In this document: in pieces, positions 19,275-28,751 of the stretch
Layout of the letters: the number at the start of each line of letters is the position of its first letter
How positions within the stretch are numbered: the stretch's first letter is position 1
DNA from: Moesziomyces globuligerus
Lineage: Eukaryota; Basidiomycota; Ustilaginomycetes; Ustilaginales; Ustilaginaceae
Length of the DNA: 64,000 nt
NCBI GenBank assembly: GCA_030849465.1
Contig: JARVLF010000012.1
Span: 434,001 to 498,000 of the forward strand
Direction: 5' to 3'
Program-made: the position numbers and the translations under genes
The notes under the pieces: generated by a model
What the model was told of the DNA's origin: nothing
Database searches by the model: none
What the model saw: the letters and a program-made list of their open reading frames with translations, nothing else

Positions 19275-21881
19275 TCACTCGCGCTCCTTGTTCTTCCAGC
19301 TCGCCAGTCCGAGCGCCTGCGTCGCGCTCGCCGCCATCCCCGCCGCCCTCTCGGCACCCAAATTGGCCAGCAAGCCGCTGCCGAAGCTCGATCCGTACGC
19401 CTGCGCCACGCGGCTCATCACCGTCGGCCCGCCCGTCTCGGGCATCACGTCGTTGAGCCCTTCGCTCTTGACCTTGCGTCGCGCGCTCTCCATGATGCCG
19501 TTGACGTCGTCCTTCTTGAGATCGTCGCGCGCCTTCATGATGGCCTCCAAGAATCCCAGATGCGATCCGTGCGCCTTGGCAAAGCTCCAGTACGGCAGGA
19601 AGACCATCGTCGCCGACGACGTCAGCATGCCCAAGATCGCCTCGACCACCTCGAACTTCTCCTGCACCTCCTCCTCCTTCTTGTATGCCAGGAACATGCT
19701 CTTGGCATCCTCGACGTCCTTTCGCATCTGTTCCCCCGCAGCAGGCATCCGCAGCTTCCCGCTCCCCACCCGCCTCAGCGCCCCGATGTACGCCACCAAG
19801 AAGCGCTCCATCATGTCGTCGCAAAGCACGTCGAACAGGTTCGGATTCAGCCGCTCGCTGTAGTCCGACGTGTAGTCCCGCATCGTCTCGACGATCGTCG
19901 TCATCGTCCCTTCCGAGTACCACGCCGGGAAGCTGAACAGCTCCTTGATCGCCGGTTGCAGATCGCCAAACACCACATCCACCAGCACTTGCATGCAACG
20001 CTTCGACACATCCAGGAAGCCGTTGAGCGCGTTGTCCACCGCCTCCCGGATGCCCGCCTGATACTTTTTGCTCACCATCGGCTCCAGCCGCGCGATGAGC
20101 GCCTCGGCATAGTCGGCCGACTTGAGCTGGTCGTTGGCCAGCGCGATCACGTACTCCACCAATCCGCCCACCACATCGTCGGGTGTCTTGGCCTCGCGCT
20201 GCTTTTTGAACTCGCTCTCCAGCACGCGCAGCCACGTCGCCTGCGTCGAGTGCATCGCCTTGGCCGCATGGTCCACCACCTTGGCCAGCACGCTCGCCTG
20301 GCCCGAGTCCGCAGCCACATCCACCTGCTGATTGACCATCTGGAACAGGATCGCCGCGCCCTGCAGTCCGTACAGTCCTTCGTTGTCCTCTTCGGGCGGA
20401 TTCTGCCGCGAGACAAACTCGCGCACCTCGTCCGACATCAGGTTCGCCGTCCACTCGTCGATCTTCTTGGTGATGAGGCCCAGGTAGTCGTCGATGATCG
20501 TCTGCTCCTTGCCCGCAAGCAGCGTCGGCTCCAACCACGCCTTGTCCGCACCGATCTCCTTGGTGATCGTCTTGGTATACTCTTGCGTGAATTGGTACAG
20601 CTCCAGCAGCGCACTCGCCTCCGGATCCGTGGCCAGGATCCGTTCGCGCAGAATCGCGCCTAGACTCTTGTGGTAGCTTTTGATGAACGTGCGTAAGACG
20701 TTGTAATCTGCTGGGAAGAGCGGCGTCACCTCGGACTGCACGAAGCGCAGGTCGTCGTAAATCCAGTCCAAGTGGCCGAGGAACTCCAGGCTCGTGCCGT
20801 CGGAGCCAAAGCGCGACCAGCACTCCTCAAACAATTCGGCAGTGGAGCGATCGATGGCCTCGACGAACTTGGGTCGGTAGAGCTTGATCACGCGTGCATT
20901 GGCCACTACCGAGCGGAAGCGCGCGGCGCCTTCGAGATTCGCCCGTTTCGCCAGGCGGATAGCTGCTGCGCGCTCGTCCTCGCGCGCCTCCTTCTCGATG
21001 ATCTTGATGAGCTTGACCACCACTGCGGGTCGACCTTCGCGCACCAGGTCCAAGGTGCGTTCGGCCAGCACCATGATGTACTCGTCGAAGGCCTTGATAA
21101 GTCCATCGAGCGGCGCAAAGAACTCGGACACGGTGCTGCGCACGTCTGCAGAGCACGTGCGCGCGATCTGGAACGTTTCGTTGCGGAAGGTCTCGAGCTG
21201 AGAAAGGTGGAAATGCAGCGGAAGGAGATCGGTTGCAGGTCCCATGATGTCGTCCTGGCCGCGTTGTAGCATGTCGGCCAGAGTCTCGATCTGCGCCGGT
21301 AGCGAGTCGAGCTTCTCGAGCGTGCTAGTTGTCTGTACAAAGTTGCGGTGGATCTGCGAAACTTGGCTGATGACGCGGAACGAGCGATTGGCGTCCGACT
21401 GCTTCGACCCCGACCCTCCGTCCACGTCCGTGTTCGTATACAGCGCCTCGACTTGCGCGAATGCCTCTCTGATTGCCGCGACGTCCTTGCGCGTCGCCTG
21501 TAGTTTGAGCAGGCCGTCTCTCGTAGCTTCCAGCTGCTCCTTGGCTCCGAGCTTCAGCTTGGCCGACAAGCTCGCCTGTTCCTTGAGCAGCTTCTTGCGC
21601 AGCGCCGAGATCTTGGCGAGGTCGTCGGGCGACTTGAGAAACTCTGCCACTAGATTCGACGGACCTGATGCGGCCGAGCCAGGAAGCGTGGCGGCCGATA
21701 ATGTTGCTGCCATCGGCACCGACGAAGCCTGTGTAGTGGAATGCGCCCCTCCGTGGCCGTGCGACGAGGAAGAAGGGCTGGAAGCGAGCCCGATTCCATT
21801 CCGGTACAGTGCGCCATTTTGTGATGCCGGCGTGCCCGATGACATGGCGGCGAGATGGTGGGATGGTATCGCGAAACTCAT
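19275..21881 (-). CDS. SEC6: Exocyst complex subunit Sec6 (EXOC3)
   Basis: 868 aa, single exon, ATG at 21881; the frame extends upstream only from a GTG, and an ATG at 21848 is an alternative. Sec6 is a core exocyst subunit that tethers secretory vesicles at the plasma membrane, important for polarised hyphal or bud growth. The N-terminal 60 residues are Ser/Ala-rich. A helical bundle follows, with a heptad-like stretch near ISALRKKLLKEQASLSAKLK. Segments matching yeast Sec6 include LDWIYDDLRFVQSEV, the GLYGLQGAAILFQMVNQQVDVAA region and the helix LVEYVIALANDQLKSADYAEA. Length is close to the 805-aa yeast protein. A Cog6 assignment was considered but the sequence order fits Sec6. Confidence 0.93.
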   Translation of the reverse strand: MSFAIPSHHLAAMSSGTPASQNGALYRNGIGLASSPSSSSHGHGGAHSTTQASSVPMAATLSAATLPGSAASGPSNLVAEFLKSPDDLAKISALRKKLLKEQASLSAKLKLGAKEQLEATRDGLLKLQATRKDVAAIREAFAQVEALYTNTDVDGGSGSKQSDANRSFRVISQVSQIHRNFVQTTSTLEKLDSLPAQIETLADMLQRGQDDIMGPATDLLPLHFHLSQLETFRNETFQIARTCSADVRSTVSEFFAPLDGLIKAFDEYIMVLAERTLDLVREGRPAVVVKLIKIIEKEAREDERAAAIRLAKRANLEGAARFRSVVANARVIKLYRPKFVEAIDRSTAELFEECWSRFGSDGTSLEFLGHLDWIYDDLRFVQSEVTPLFPADYNVLRTFIKSYHKSLGAILRERILATDPEASALLELYQFTQEYTKTITKEIGADKAWLEPTLLAGKEQTIIDDYLGLITKKIDEWTANLMSDEVREFVSRQNPPEEDNEGLYGLQGAAILFQMVNQQVDVAADSGQASVLAKVVDHAAKAMHSTQATWLRVLESEFKKQREAKTPDDVVGGLVEYVIALANDQLKSADYAEALIARLEPMVSKKYQAGIREAVDNALNGFLDVSKRCMQVLVDVVFGDLQPAIKELFSFPAWYSEGTMTTIVETMRDYTSDYSERLNPNLFDVLCDDMMERFLVAYIGALRRVGSGKLRMPAAGEQMRKDVEDAKSMFLAYKKEEEVQEKFEVVEAILGMLTSSATMVFLPYWSFAKAHGSHLGFLEAIMKARDDLKKDDVNGIMESARRKVKSEGLNDVMPETGGPTVMSRVAQAYGSSFGSGLLANLGAERAAGMAASATQALGLASWKNKERE

Positions 21882-22397
21882 GGTGTCAAGTCGAGGCCCG
21901 ACAAGTTCGTTCCCTCCTCTTCGCGCGTTTCTAGGGCGATGTGGCTTGCATGTGGCAGTTCCGTCGCGATTTGAAGGGGCTGCCACCGATCACGAGATGC
22001 TGAACCGTGGTTTCCCACCTGTCCGAGAGATGTGGTTTCGCCTGCCTGTGTAAAGATTCGTTGATGACCCCACGTCGATGGTTGCAGGATGGCGGGTAGC
22101 AGAAACATGCACGTCTGCGCTTCGCCTGAGGTCCGAGCGCGGACGTGACAATGGCCTCGGACTTTTTTGGTATTTGTTACACCGTATTAGCGAGCAAGAT
22201 CATCCCGCTCGAAAATGCGAGTCTCCAGCCTGTCGCCACAGCGTCGGGCTGATTTGACCACGGCTCCTTTTCACAATCCATCCTCAGAGCGATCACCATT
22301 CGAGCCGCATCCCAAACAATGCTGTGTGGACTAGACACTTGATTTTGACAGCAATCTAGAGGACAGGATCGGGTGATGAGCGCTGAAAAGCGCCGAG
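21882..22397. other. Intergenic region upstream of SEC6
   Basis: 516 bp between the SEC6 start and the stop of the coiled-coil gene, both on the minus strand. No supportable gene or named element. Confidence 0.5.
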
Positions 22398-23474
22398 CTA
22401 CTCTTCATCCTCGTCGTCGCCCAAATACTTGTCTGAGATCTTGCGTATGATCTCTTCCATCTCGACCTGAGCTTGGCTCTTGAAAAAGTTGGACGATTCC
22501 ACGATAGCAGCCGAGGGCTGCTGACTCTCCGTCTGGGCATCGTCACCCTCTTGCTTCTTGGATTCTGATCCCCGCACCGCGGGAAGAAAGGACTGTGCTT
22601 GGTCTACCTGCGCCTTGATGATCCGCATCATCTCGAAGAGCCGATGGAAGACGCGATCGGACACGCACAGCAGCTCGTCCTTCTCTTCCACTCTCTTCCT
22701 CAGGGCTTCAACCTCACGCTCAAGGTCGAGGCGAACAGAGTCAGAGAGCTGCAAGTCTGAGGTGAGCGAGTCTCGCTCGTGTCTAAGGACACGTTGGTGA
22801 ATTCGGCGCGTGTCAGTAGCGATTCCTCCGAGAGACGCAGGATGATATGCTCATAGCTCGGATCAGAGCTACGTACTCAATGGTGCTGATCTTGTCTTGA
22901 AGTAGTGCTGTCTCCTGGTCGTGTCGCTGCTGGATCTGCATATCGAAAGGCGGAAGGGACAAGACCTGTCGATCAGCCCACCGCCGCAGGACAGAGTCGG
23001 AGGGATCGGTTTCAATGCTCGTACTCACATTTCGCAAGCTCTCGAGCTCACGACTCTGTCACAGGGTCGAGGCATGGAGCGAAACGGGAAAGTCAAAATG
23101 AATGGTCGCAGATCACAAATCCTCGTTCGACCTCCACTCACCTTTTCATCAAAGGCCAGGGCAATGTGTCGGAGCGAGTGAGCGATGCCTGAGCAGCTGA
23201 GCCTTTCCTCGAGGTTGCCGTCTGTGTACTCGCTACCGAGCGTCTCCGTGGTTCGAGCCTCGAGGCTGCTATCGCTCTGGCTGGTCGAGGAAGCGGACAG
23301 AGGCTCCGAGTCAAGCTCGATCGAATCTTCGCCGAGGAGCTCGTCGCGGATCATGGCTGCGCGCTGGGTCAAAGAGCCAGAGTCACTGCTGGCCGAATCA
23401 GCATCCACCACAGAGCCTTCTTTCTCGCTGTGTTCGTCGCCGTCCTCGCTTGTCGGTGGAAACGAGGCTTGCAT
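22398..23474 (-). CDS. Coiled-coil protein of unknown function (four exons, one of 27 nt)
   Basis: The exons are complement(23142..23474), (23029..23055), (22877..22935) and (22398..22782), giving 267 aa. All joins are in phase: donors GTGAGT, GTGAGT and GTACGT; acceptors CAG, CAG and TAG. The second exon encodes only nine residues (SRELESLRN). The N-terminal 110 residues are Ser/Asp/Glu-rich. Exons 2-4 then form one continuous coiled coil of about 80 residues (LESLRN, QDKISTIE, LDLEREVEALRKRVEEK), which would be broken by any other reading. The tail is acidic (DKYLGDDEDEE). No family is recognised; a cytoskeletal or centrosomal role would fit but is a guess. The ATG is 14 bp after the stop of the small membrane protein upstream. 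Confidence 0.8.
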
Positions 23475-23488
23475 ATGCAGCGGATTTG

Positions 23489-23737
23489 CTAGTCGAGATC
23501 TTCGTACTCGGGCAGATCTGGGTCCGTTGAAGATGAAGAAGACTCGTTCGCTAAAGGTCCATCGAAGTGCGCCGTGAAGACAATGTTGATGATGAACAAA
23601 GTGCGCGGCCTCTTCTGCGGAGGAACGAGACCCGAAAGAAGGACTTCGAGGGTCACGGCGGTGAGGAAACCAAAGGTAGCAGCAACGGAAGCGGCAAGGC
23701 CGTACTCAGCGAGAGTCTCGAGCGTCAATCTCGACAT
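23489..23737 (-). CDS. Small predicted membrane protein, 82 aa
   Basis: 82 aa from the ATG at 23737; an upstream in-frame TTG is ignored. A hydrophobic segment at residues 12-36 is followed by PPQKRPR, a second shorter hydrophobic stretch (46-56), then a Ser-rich acidic tail ending PEYEDLD. The pattern suggests one or two membrane passes with a basic loop. It is not recognised as a known small subunit; Ost5 and the TMEM258 type were considered and do not match. A TATAAA lies 88 bp upstream. The stop codon is 14 bp from the ATG of the coiled-coil gene on the same strand. Confidence 0.68.
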   Translation of the reverse strand: MSRLTLETLAEYGLAASVAATFGFLTAVTLEVLLSGLVPPQKRPRTLFIINIVFTAHFDGPLANESSSSSTDPDLPEYEDLD

Positions 23738-23824
23738 CAAGGCCAGTGCAACCAAAGACGGGGGAGAGCAGAGCGTCCGTGCTGGGAAGGGCCGATCTAT
23801 ATGCTTTTGATTGGAAAGTGGCCC

Positions 23825-23830
23825 TTTATA
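23825..23830 (-). promoter_or_regulatory. TATA box (TATAAA) of the small membrane protein gene
   Basis: TATAAA on the minus strand, 88 bp before the ATG at 23737, the same spacing as the TATA box of the GMC oxidase. It supports transcription starting upstream of the small frame. No equivalent element is seen directly before the coiled-coil gene. Confidence 0.55.
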
Positions 23831-24029
23831 GTGCGCAGTTTGTTTACATGAGTGGAGTGCGTCCTTTCCGATCTTGTGTCAGTAGCCTATGATCTGCGGC
23901 AGCGCAATGAAAGCATGCGGAATCGTGAGCGCAGAACAGCAAGGAATCAACGTTTCCAGTCGCGGCTCGGCGCGGTAGCGCTGCAGCAGCTTGAGCTTAA
24001 AAGTGGCGCCAGTGGGCCTCTGAGCATTT

Positions 24030-24764
24030 TCACTTGTCCTCCTTGGACGCAGAAACCTTGTCGTCATCCTGAGCCTCTGTCTGTGCCGAGGCCTGTGCGT
24101 CTGCCTCTTCCTTTTCGAACTGGGCGTTGGCGGCCTCGTCGTCCTCGATCTCGTCCTTGTAGATTTCCGGGTGTTCACGGAAGCATTCCTGCATGGTCTT
24201 GAACTTGTCTACGCAGTCGATGCCCTTGGGCTCAGCCTCGGAGTAGACGAAGCACGAGAAGGCCGCCTTGAACTGCTCGCCACAGGGGCCGTGAGCCATG
24301 CCACCGAGACAAGGGCAGTCCCAGTTGATCTCGCCCGTCTCGGGGTCGTATGCGGACTGCTGACCGGTCTGTTCTTCGGTCTCCTCGACGGCGACCTCGA
24401 TCGCAACCGGCGTCTCCTCGGCGGGCTCGACGTGCTCGTCATGCGCCACCGCAGGCGCGTGACGGTCGTGGGCATCCTTGTGGAGGAAGGCATCGCCCTT
24501 GGATTCCCTGGGCTTCATGCGGTCGGACCAGGCCTGACGAGGCTCGCACTGGATGGCGGAGGAGCGCGGCTGGAGGGCGTAAGCAGCGGCGCCGATGCTG
24601 ATGGCGGCAGCCGCGGCGCCAAAGGTGGGAGTCGACCACGCAGACGAGCGAGAAGGACCGGCGGAGGACTCGGTGGCAAGACCGCGCGCGGCTGGCCTGA
24701 GGCTGCGTGCCGAGCGCTGCAGGGTTCGACCCGCGGATCGGATGAGAGTGTGACTCGACATCAT
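24030..24764 (-). CDS. MIA40: Mitochondrial intermembrane space oxidoreductase Mia40
   Basis: 244 aa, single exon, ATG at 24764 (the frame upstream has no other ATG). Mia40 oxidises and traps small cysteine-rich proteins during import into the intermembrane space, and is itself reoxidised by Erv1. The N-terminus is an Arg/Ser-rich presequence ([19 protein letters not shown]), followed by an Ala-rich membrane anchor at about residues 48-64. This is the fungal, inner-membrane-anchored form. The redox-active CPC is C150-P-C152. The twin CX9C motif is C161-x9-C171 and C184-x9-C194. Acidic stretches flank the fold on both sides. It is divergent from the S49 peptidase gene. Confidence 0.96.
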   Translation of the reverse strand: MMSSHTLIRSAGRTLQRSARSLRPAARGLATESSAGPSRSSAWSTPTFGAAAAAISIGAAAYALQPRSSAIQCEPRQAWSDRMKPRESKGDAFLHKDAHDRHAPAVAHDEHVEPAEETPVAIEVAVEETEEQTGQQSAYDPETGEINWDCPCLGGMAHGPCGEQFKAAFSCFVYSEAEPKGIDCVDKFKTMQECFREHPEIYKDEIEDDEAANAQFEKEEADAQASAQTEAQDDDKVSASKEDK

Positions 24765-25472
24765 GTTGGGACCGATGAGATGGTGGCGCGAAGAAGGTGA
24801 AGATGGGAGAGGAGAAGATGATTCTTTAGGGAGCCGTAGAGACAAGGGTCGAACTCGCTTGCATCCGCCTCGTCCACTTCTTCCAGCCTTGACGAGCCAC
24901 AGAGTGGAGGTCTCTCGTCTCAAACTGCGCGGCTCTACGGTACTGTACGATGCTGTGCGGTGGCCGGGTCAGTCCGGGCTCAGTCGGTCTCATGTCGATT
25001 TTCGGTCGGGCTGCAGCCACCGATGTGGTTTGGGATTTTTTTTCCTTCTCGAGGGTTCCGCCGCGGAGAGGTCGCAATTTTGCATTCCCGGATTGGTATA
25101 GGATCGGGGTTGAGGGATAGCGATCAGCGATCAAAGCTTCTTGGCCTAACAGGACTCCACTTGCGCGCCCTCTCCACTTGAAAGGGAAGATCTTCGCGAA
25201 GGGTGTTGGACTCGTCAGCGCTTGGCGCGTCCACATGCAGTGTTGAGAGCACAAAGGGAAAGCACAGCCAGGCGAGAGGCACCAAGGGCTCACGTAGCTC
25301 GACTCCAACTCGCTGTTCGTTCGTTCCTGATCACCCTCCATCACCGTCGCAGTTCAACGGCGGCCTTACTCGCTGCTCGGTGTCGGCTTCGCTCGCAACG
25401 GAACCGAGTCAAACCAGTCTACACCGGTTCCCACGTAAAGGTTGGTCCGCTCCCGGCCTCAAGCACAGCGAC
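24765..25472. other. Divergent promoter region (MIA40 / S49 peptidase)
   Basis: 708 bp between divergent starts. The frame of the S49 gene stays open back to a GTG at 25203, but there is no ATG before 25473 and the translated leader shows no protein features. No other gene is seen. Confidence 0.5.
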
Positions 25473-28337
25473 ATGTCCACCTCAGGCGGTCCTCCGTCGT
25501 CCCATGGAACTACACCGAAGGGTGCGTCAGGTCAGCCCGCGTCCGCCAATGGCGCCATGTTCTCCTCGCTCCAGAAGCGCTTCCCACGCGTCGCATTCGT
25601 GGCCAACAAGGTCGCCTCGTCGCGCACTGGCCGCACCACCGCCAAGGCATGGTCATATCGTCGCCCGCTTCTCTTCGGCTTCTTCGCGACCTACACCGCG
25701 ATCGGCTATCTCAAGCTCAGGCGCGACGCCTACCTCCGCGACTTCATCCACGATGACACTTACCTCGTGTGGAAGATCTACGATGGCTCCATCGTCGAGT
25801 CGCGCGGCCCACCGTCGGTCAGTGCGCTGATCAACGCTCCGGCCGCCGGCGAAGAGGCGCCGCGCGTCATGGAGATGTTTGAGGTCATCCGTGCGCTGAA
25901 ATGGGCGCAAGCTGACCAGCGCATCAAGGGTATCTTTGCCGACTTCAGTGGGCTTCACCTCCCCTCTTCCGTCGCGCCGAACCGCCTCGGCCTCGCCCAG
26001 ATCGAAGAACTCATGCAGGCCATCCACGAGTTCAAGGTTGCCAAGAAGGATCAGTTCGGAGACAAGGCACGCCCCTCGGTCGCATGGGCAGACACCTTCA
26101 ACAGCCAGGGCTCGTTCCTCCTCGCCTCAGCCTTTGACGAGTTGTGGATCCAGCCCACAGGCTCGATCCCGCTGACCGGACTCGGCGCGCAGATTCCCTT
26201 CTTCAAGAAGGTGCTCGACTACTTTGGAATCAAAGTGCTTGCCGAAGCCAGGCGCGAGTACAAGTCCATGATCTCCACCTTCAGCCGCGAAGAATCGCTG
26301 CCGGCGCCTCAAATCCAGAACGAGGCCGAGCTGCTGGGTGAGCTCAACCGTGGTCTTGTACATGCCGTCGCGGTCAACCGCTTCCCCGACGAAGACCTGG
26401 ACACCATGTCGGGCAAGCTTGAGACCTGGATGAAGGAGGGTCCCTTCTCGGCACGCGAGGCCACTCAGCTCGGCCTGATCAACGGCACAGCGTTCAAACG
26501 CGATATCGTCAAACGCCTTGTGGATCCCGAGCACGGAGGCAACGACGCCACCAAGTTTAAATCGCTTCACCACTACAACAAGGTCAACGACCGAGCCCTG
26601 GAGCGCCAGCTCAAGGACGATGAGATCGTCGAGGTCGGCGTCGTCTACTTGCTCGGAGGCATCAGCTCGGCTCCGGGCGAGTTTTCCACTTCGTCCGTGC
26701 TCAAGGGTCTGAAAGAGGCCGCAGAGCACGAAGACATCAAGTCCATCGTTCTCCGCATCGACTCGGGTGGCGGCGACGTTGTCGCAAGTGAGTCCATCTG
26801 GGATGCCGTCCGACGCGTACGTGAAGAGTCCGGCAAGCCCGTCGTCGCGTCCTTTGGCAACGCCGCTGCCTCGGGTGGCTACTACGCAGCGAGTGCCGCC
26901 GATGCCATCATCGCCTGCGAGAACACGGTGACGGGCTCCATCGGCGTCGCATCGCTTCGTCCGACCATCACGCGTGCCTTCTTCGACCGCTTCAATGTCG
27001 GCATCCAATCTTTCTTCACCGGCTCGACCTCCATGTCGACGCTGCACGAGCTGGACGAGGCGCAGCGTGCCAAGTCGGCCAAGCACATTGACGAGATGTA
27101 CAATGACTTCCTCCAGAAGGTCTGCGATGGCCGCAACATCTCCCGCGACGTCATCGAGAGCCTGGCCGGCGGACGAGTCATGACCGGACTCAGCGCGTGG
27201 GCTCGCTGCAACCCGGACGCAGAGGTCGAACAGGTGCAGGTTAATACCCCTATCGGCTCGAATCTGGCTGCGCCTACCGCTGAAAAGGTCGTAGAGCTTG
27301 GTCAGAACGCCGAGGCGGACAAGGCGACCACGGACAAGCAAGGTGACGGCGAAGTGCAGGAGACGGTCAAATCAGCTATTCGCAGAATCAAGGCCGTTAG
27401 CCTCACTAGCCAGTGGAGAACTCAAGAGGTGAGCGCGAGCAGCGGCAACAACACGGTCATGATCGAACGCGTCGGCGCTACGCAACCGTCTACTCCCGGT
27501 CCAGATGCGCCTGAGAGCCAAGCCAGCAGCAGCAATGGGGACGGCAACGGCATTCTGGCTGATCTCGTTGCCAAGGCAGAAGAGGCACTTCTGGGACGCA
27601 TGGACAGCAAAGAACCCGCTGCTTCAGAGCCTATCAGCAAGCCGCTGACAGGCGCTCAGAAGCTGAAGAAGCGCATGGATGAGGAGGAATCGCGCCTGGC
27701 AGTTGCAGCCCACTCGGCCGCGGAAGAATCTCGCAAGCCTCCGTCGGGCGCCGACGAGGAGATTCAGACCGCCGGTGTTGCTGCTGAGACAACAACGTCC
27801 GGTGTCAAACAAGGCCCCTACGGTAAGGGCCTTGTGGACTCGATCGGCGGTATCTGGGACTCGGCGTACTATGCCATGACGCTTGCCCTCCAGGCCGAGA
27901 TTATGACGATGGTGACCAAGGACAACCTCACGCTCGAGCAGGCCACTGCCAAGATTCGCCCCGGAGCGGATCGCGAAGTCACCGAAGATGGTACGCTTGC
28001 CCTTGCTACCGACCTGAGATTGGTGCGCTTCCCGGAAGAAAAGCCGTTCTGGAAGAAGGTGCAAGAGGTCAACGCAAAGGGCGACCAGCCGCAGCTCTCG
28101 CTCTTGCCCAGAGCTCTCACCAACACGGTGGCCTTGATGCTCGAAGAGGCTGGACAGAAGGCGGCACGCGCGGCGGTCCGGATGATGATCGCCACAGCAG
28201 CGGATCCGAGCGGCATTGCAGCCGCCTTTGACGATCCTCAGCTCGCAGAGAAGCTGCGCGCGAATAACGGCCTCGGCGCTGGCAACACCCGCGGCAGGGC
28301 CCGCGCAGAGTACCCGCTGGCATCCATGTTCAGCTAG
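25473..28337 (+). CDS. SppA-like S49 family serine peptidase, probably mitochondrial
   Basis: 954 aa, single exon, ATG at 25473. The N-terminus is Ser/Gly-rich, then basic, with a membrane segment at about residues 65-80 (LLFGFFATYTAIGYL) and flanking Arg/Lys, consistent with an organelle-anchored protein. Two tandem S49 modules follow, as in E. coli protease IV. The catalytic dyad is split between them: general-base Lys K264 (REYKSM) and nucleophile Ser S467 (AAASGGYYAAS). Such enzymes degrade cleaved signal peptides and membrane fragments. About 330 residues follow the second module, including a Ser/Glu-rich linker and a structured C-terminal region (DSIGGIWDSAYYAMTLALQ) absent from the 618-aa bacterial enzyme. 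Location is inferred, not shown. Confidence 0.88.
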   Translation: MSTSGGPPSSHGTTPKGASGQPASANGAMFSSLQKRFPRVAFVANKVASSRTGRTTAKAWSYRRPLLFGFFATYTAIGYLKLRRDAYLRDFIHDDTYLVWKIYDGSIVESRGPPSVSALINAPAAGEEAPRVMEMFEVIRALKWAQADQRIKGIFADFSGLHLPSSVAPNRLGLAQIEELMQAIHEFKVAKKDQFGDKARPSVAWADTFNSQGSFLLASAFDELWIQPTGSIPLTGLGAQIPFFKKVLDYFGIKVLAEARREYKSMISTFSREESLPAPQIQNEAELLGELNRGLVHAVAVNRFPDEDLDTMSGKLETWMKEGPFSAREATQLGLINGTAFKRDIVKRLVDPEHGGNDATKFKSLHHYNKVNDRALERQLKDDEIVEVGVVYLLGGISSAPGEFSTSSVLKGLKEAAEHEDIKSIVLRIDSGGGDVVASESIWDAVRRVREESGKPVVASFGNAAASGGYYAASAADAIIACENTVTGSIGVASLRPTITRAFFDRFNVGIQSFFTGSTSMSTLHELDEAQRAKSAKHIDEMYNDFLQKVCDGRNISRDVIESLAGGRVMTGLSAWARCNPDAEVEQVQVNTPIGSNLAAPTAEKVVELGQNAEADKATTDKQGDGEVQETVKSAIRRIKAVSLTSQWRTQEVSASSGNNTVMIERVGATQPSTPGPDAPESQASSSNGDGNGILADLVAKAEEALLGRMDSKEPAASEPISKPLTGAQKLKKRMDEEESRLAVAAHSAAEESRKPPSGADEEIQTAGVAAETTTSGVKQGPYGKGLVDSIGGIWDSAYYAMTLALQAEIMTMVTKDNLTLEQATAKIRPGADREVTEDGTLALATDLRLVRFPEEKPFWKKVQEVNAKGDQPQLSLLPRALTNTVALMLEEAGQKAARAAVRMMIATAADPSGIAAAFDDPQLAEKLRANNGLGAGNTRGRARAEYPLASMFS

Positions 28338-28751
28338 ACTTCGTGTTACTGATTAGATCAATGTGCTTCTCAGCCGCTATAGACTCACCGCTCGGCCAAC
28401 ACAATACCAGACGGTCATGGACCGTGACCGTACCGAATGCTGTTCGCGAAGCGACAAGGCGGAAGAAGAAATTTGTGGAGTCTTGTTAAATTCGAGGTTA
28501 AATCAGGTCGAGCTCGGCCTTCTCCGAAGTGGCGGGGTGGCGGGGATGCATCCGACATGCACAGTCGAGATAGGCTCTCGACTCTTCGTGATTCATGACC
28601 ACGAGACTGTCGCCGACCACTCGTCACCTCTCCTTCACTTCCGAACAGCAACGCTGAAATGGATCGAGCTCGTGGTCCTTCCTGACCATCACAACTCGGT
28701 CTATTCTCGCTCCTTCGGATCAGGAAAGATCCTGGTAAGGGCCCTGCAAGC
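28338..28751. other. Intergenic region upstream of the MoCo sulfurase
   Basis: 414 bp, locally AT-richer around 28480-28510. No supportable gene or named element. Confidence 0.45.

Noticed and set aside
24722..24732. GGGTTCGACCC, a tRNA B-box-like sequence
   Set aside because: It lies in the MIA40 presequence coding region; no A box or cloverleaf fits around it.
26127..27341. Minus-strand open frame of 404 codons inside the S49 gene
   Set aside because: Antisense shadow with no protein features; the sense strand encodes the catalytic dyad.
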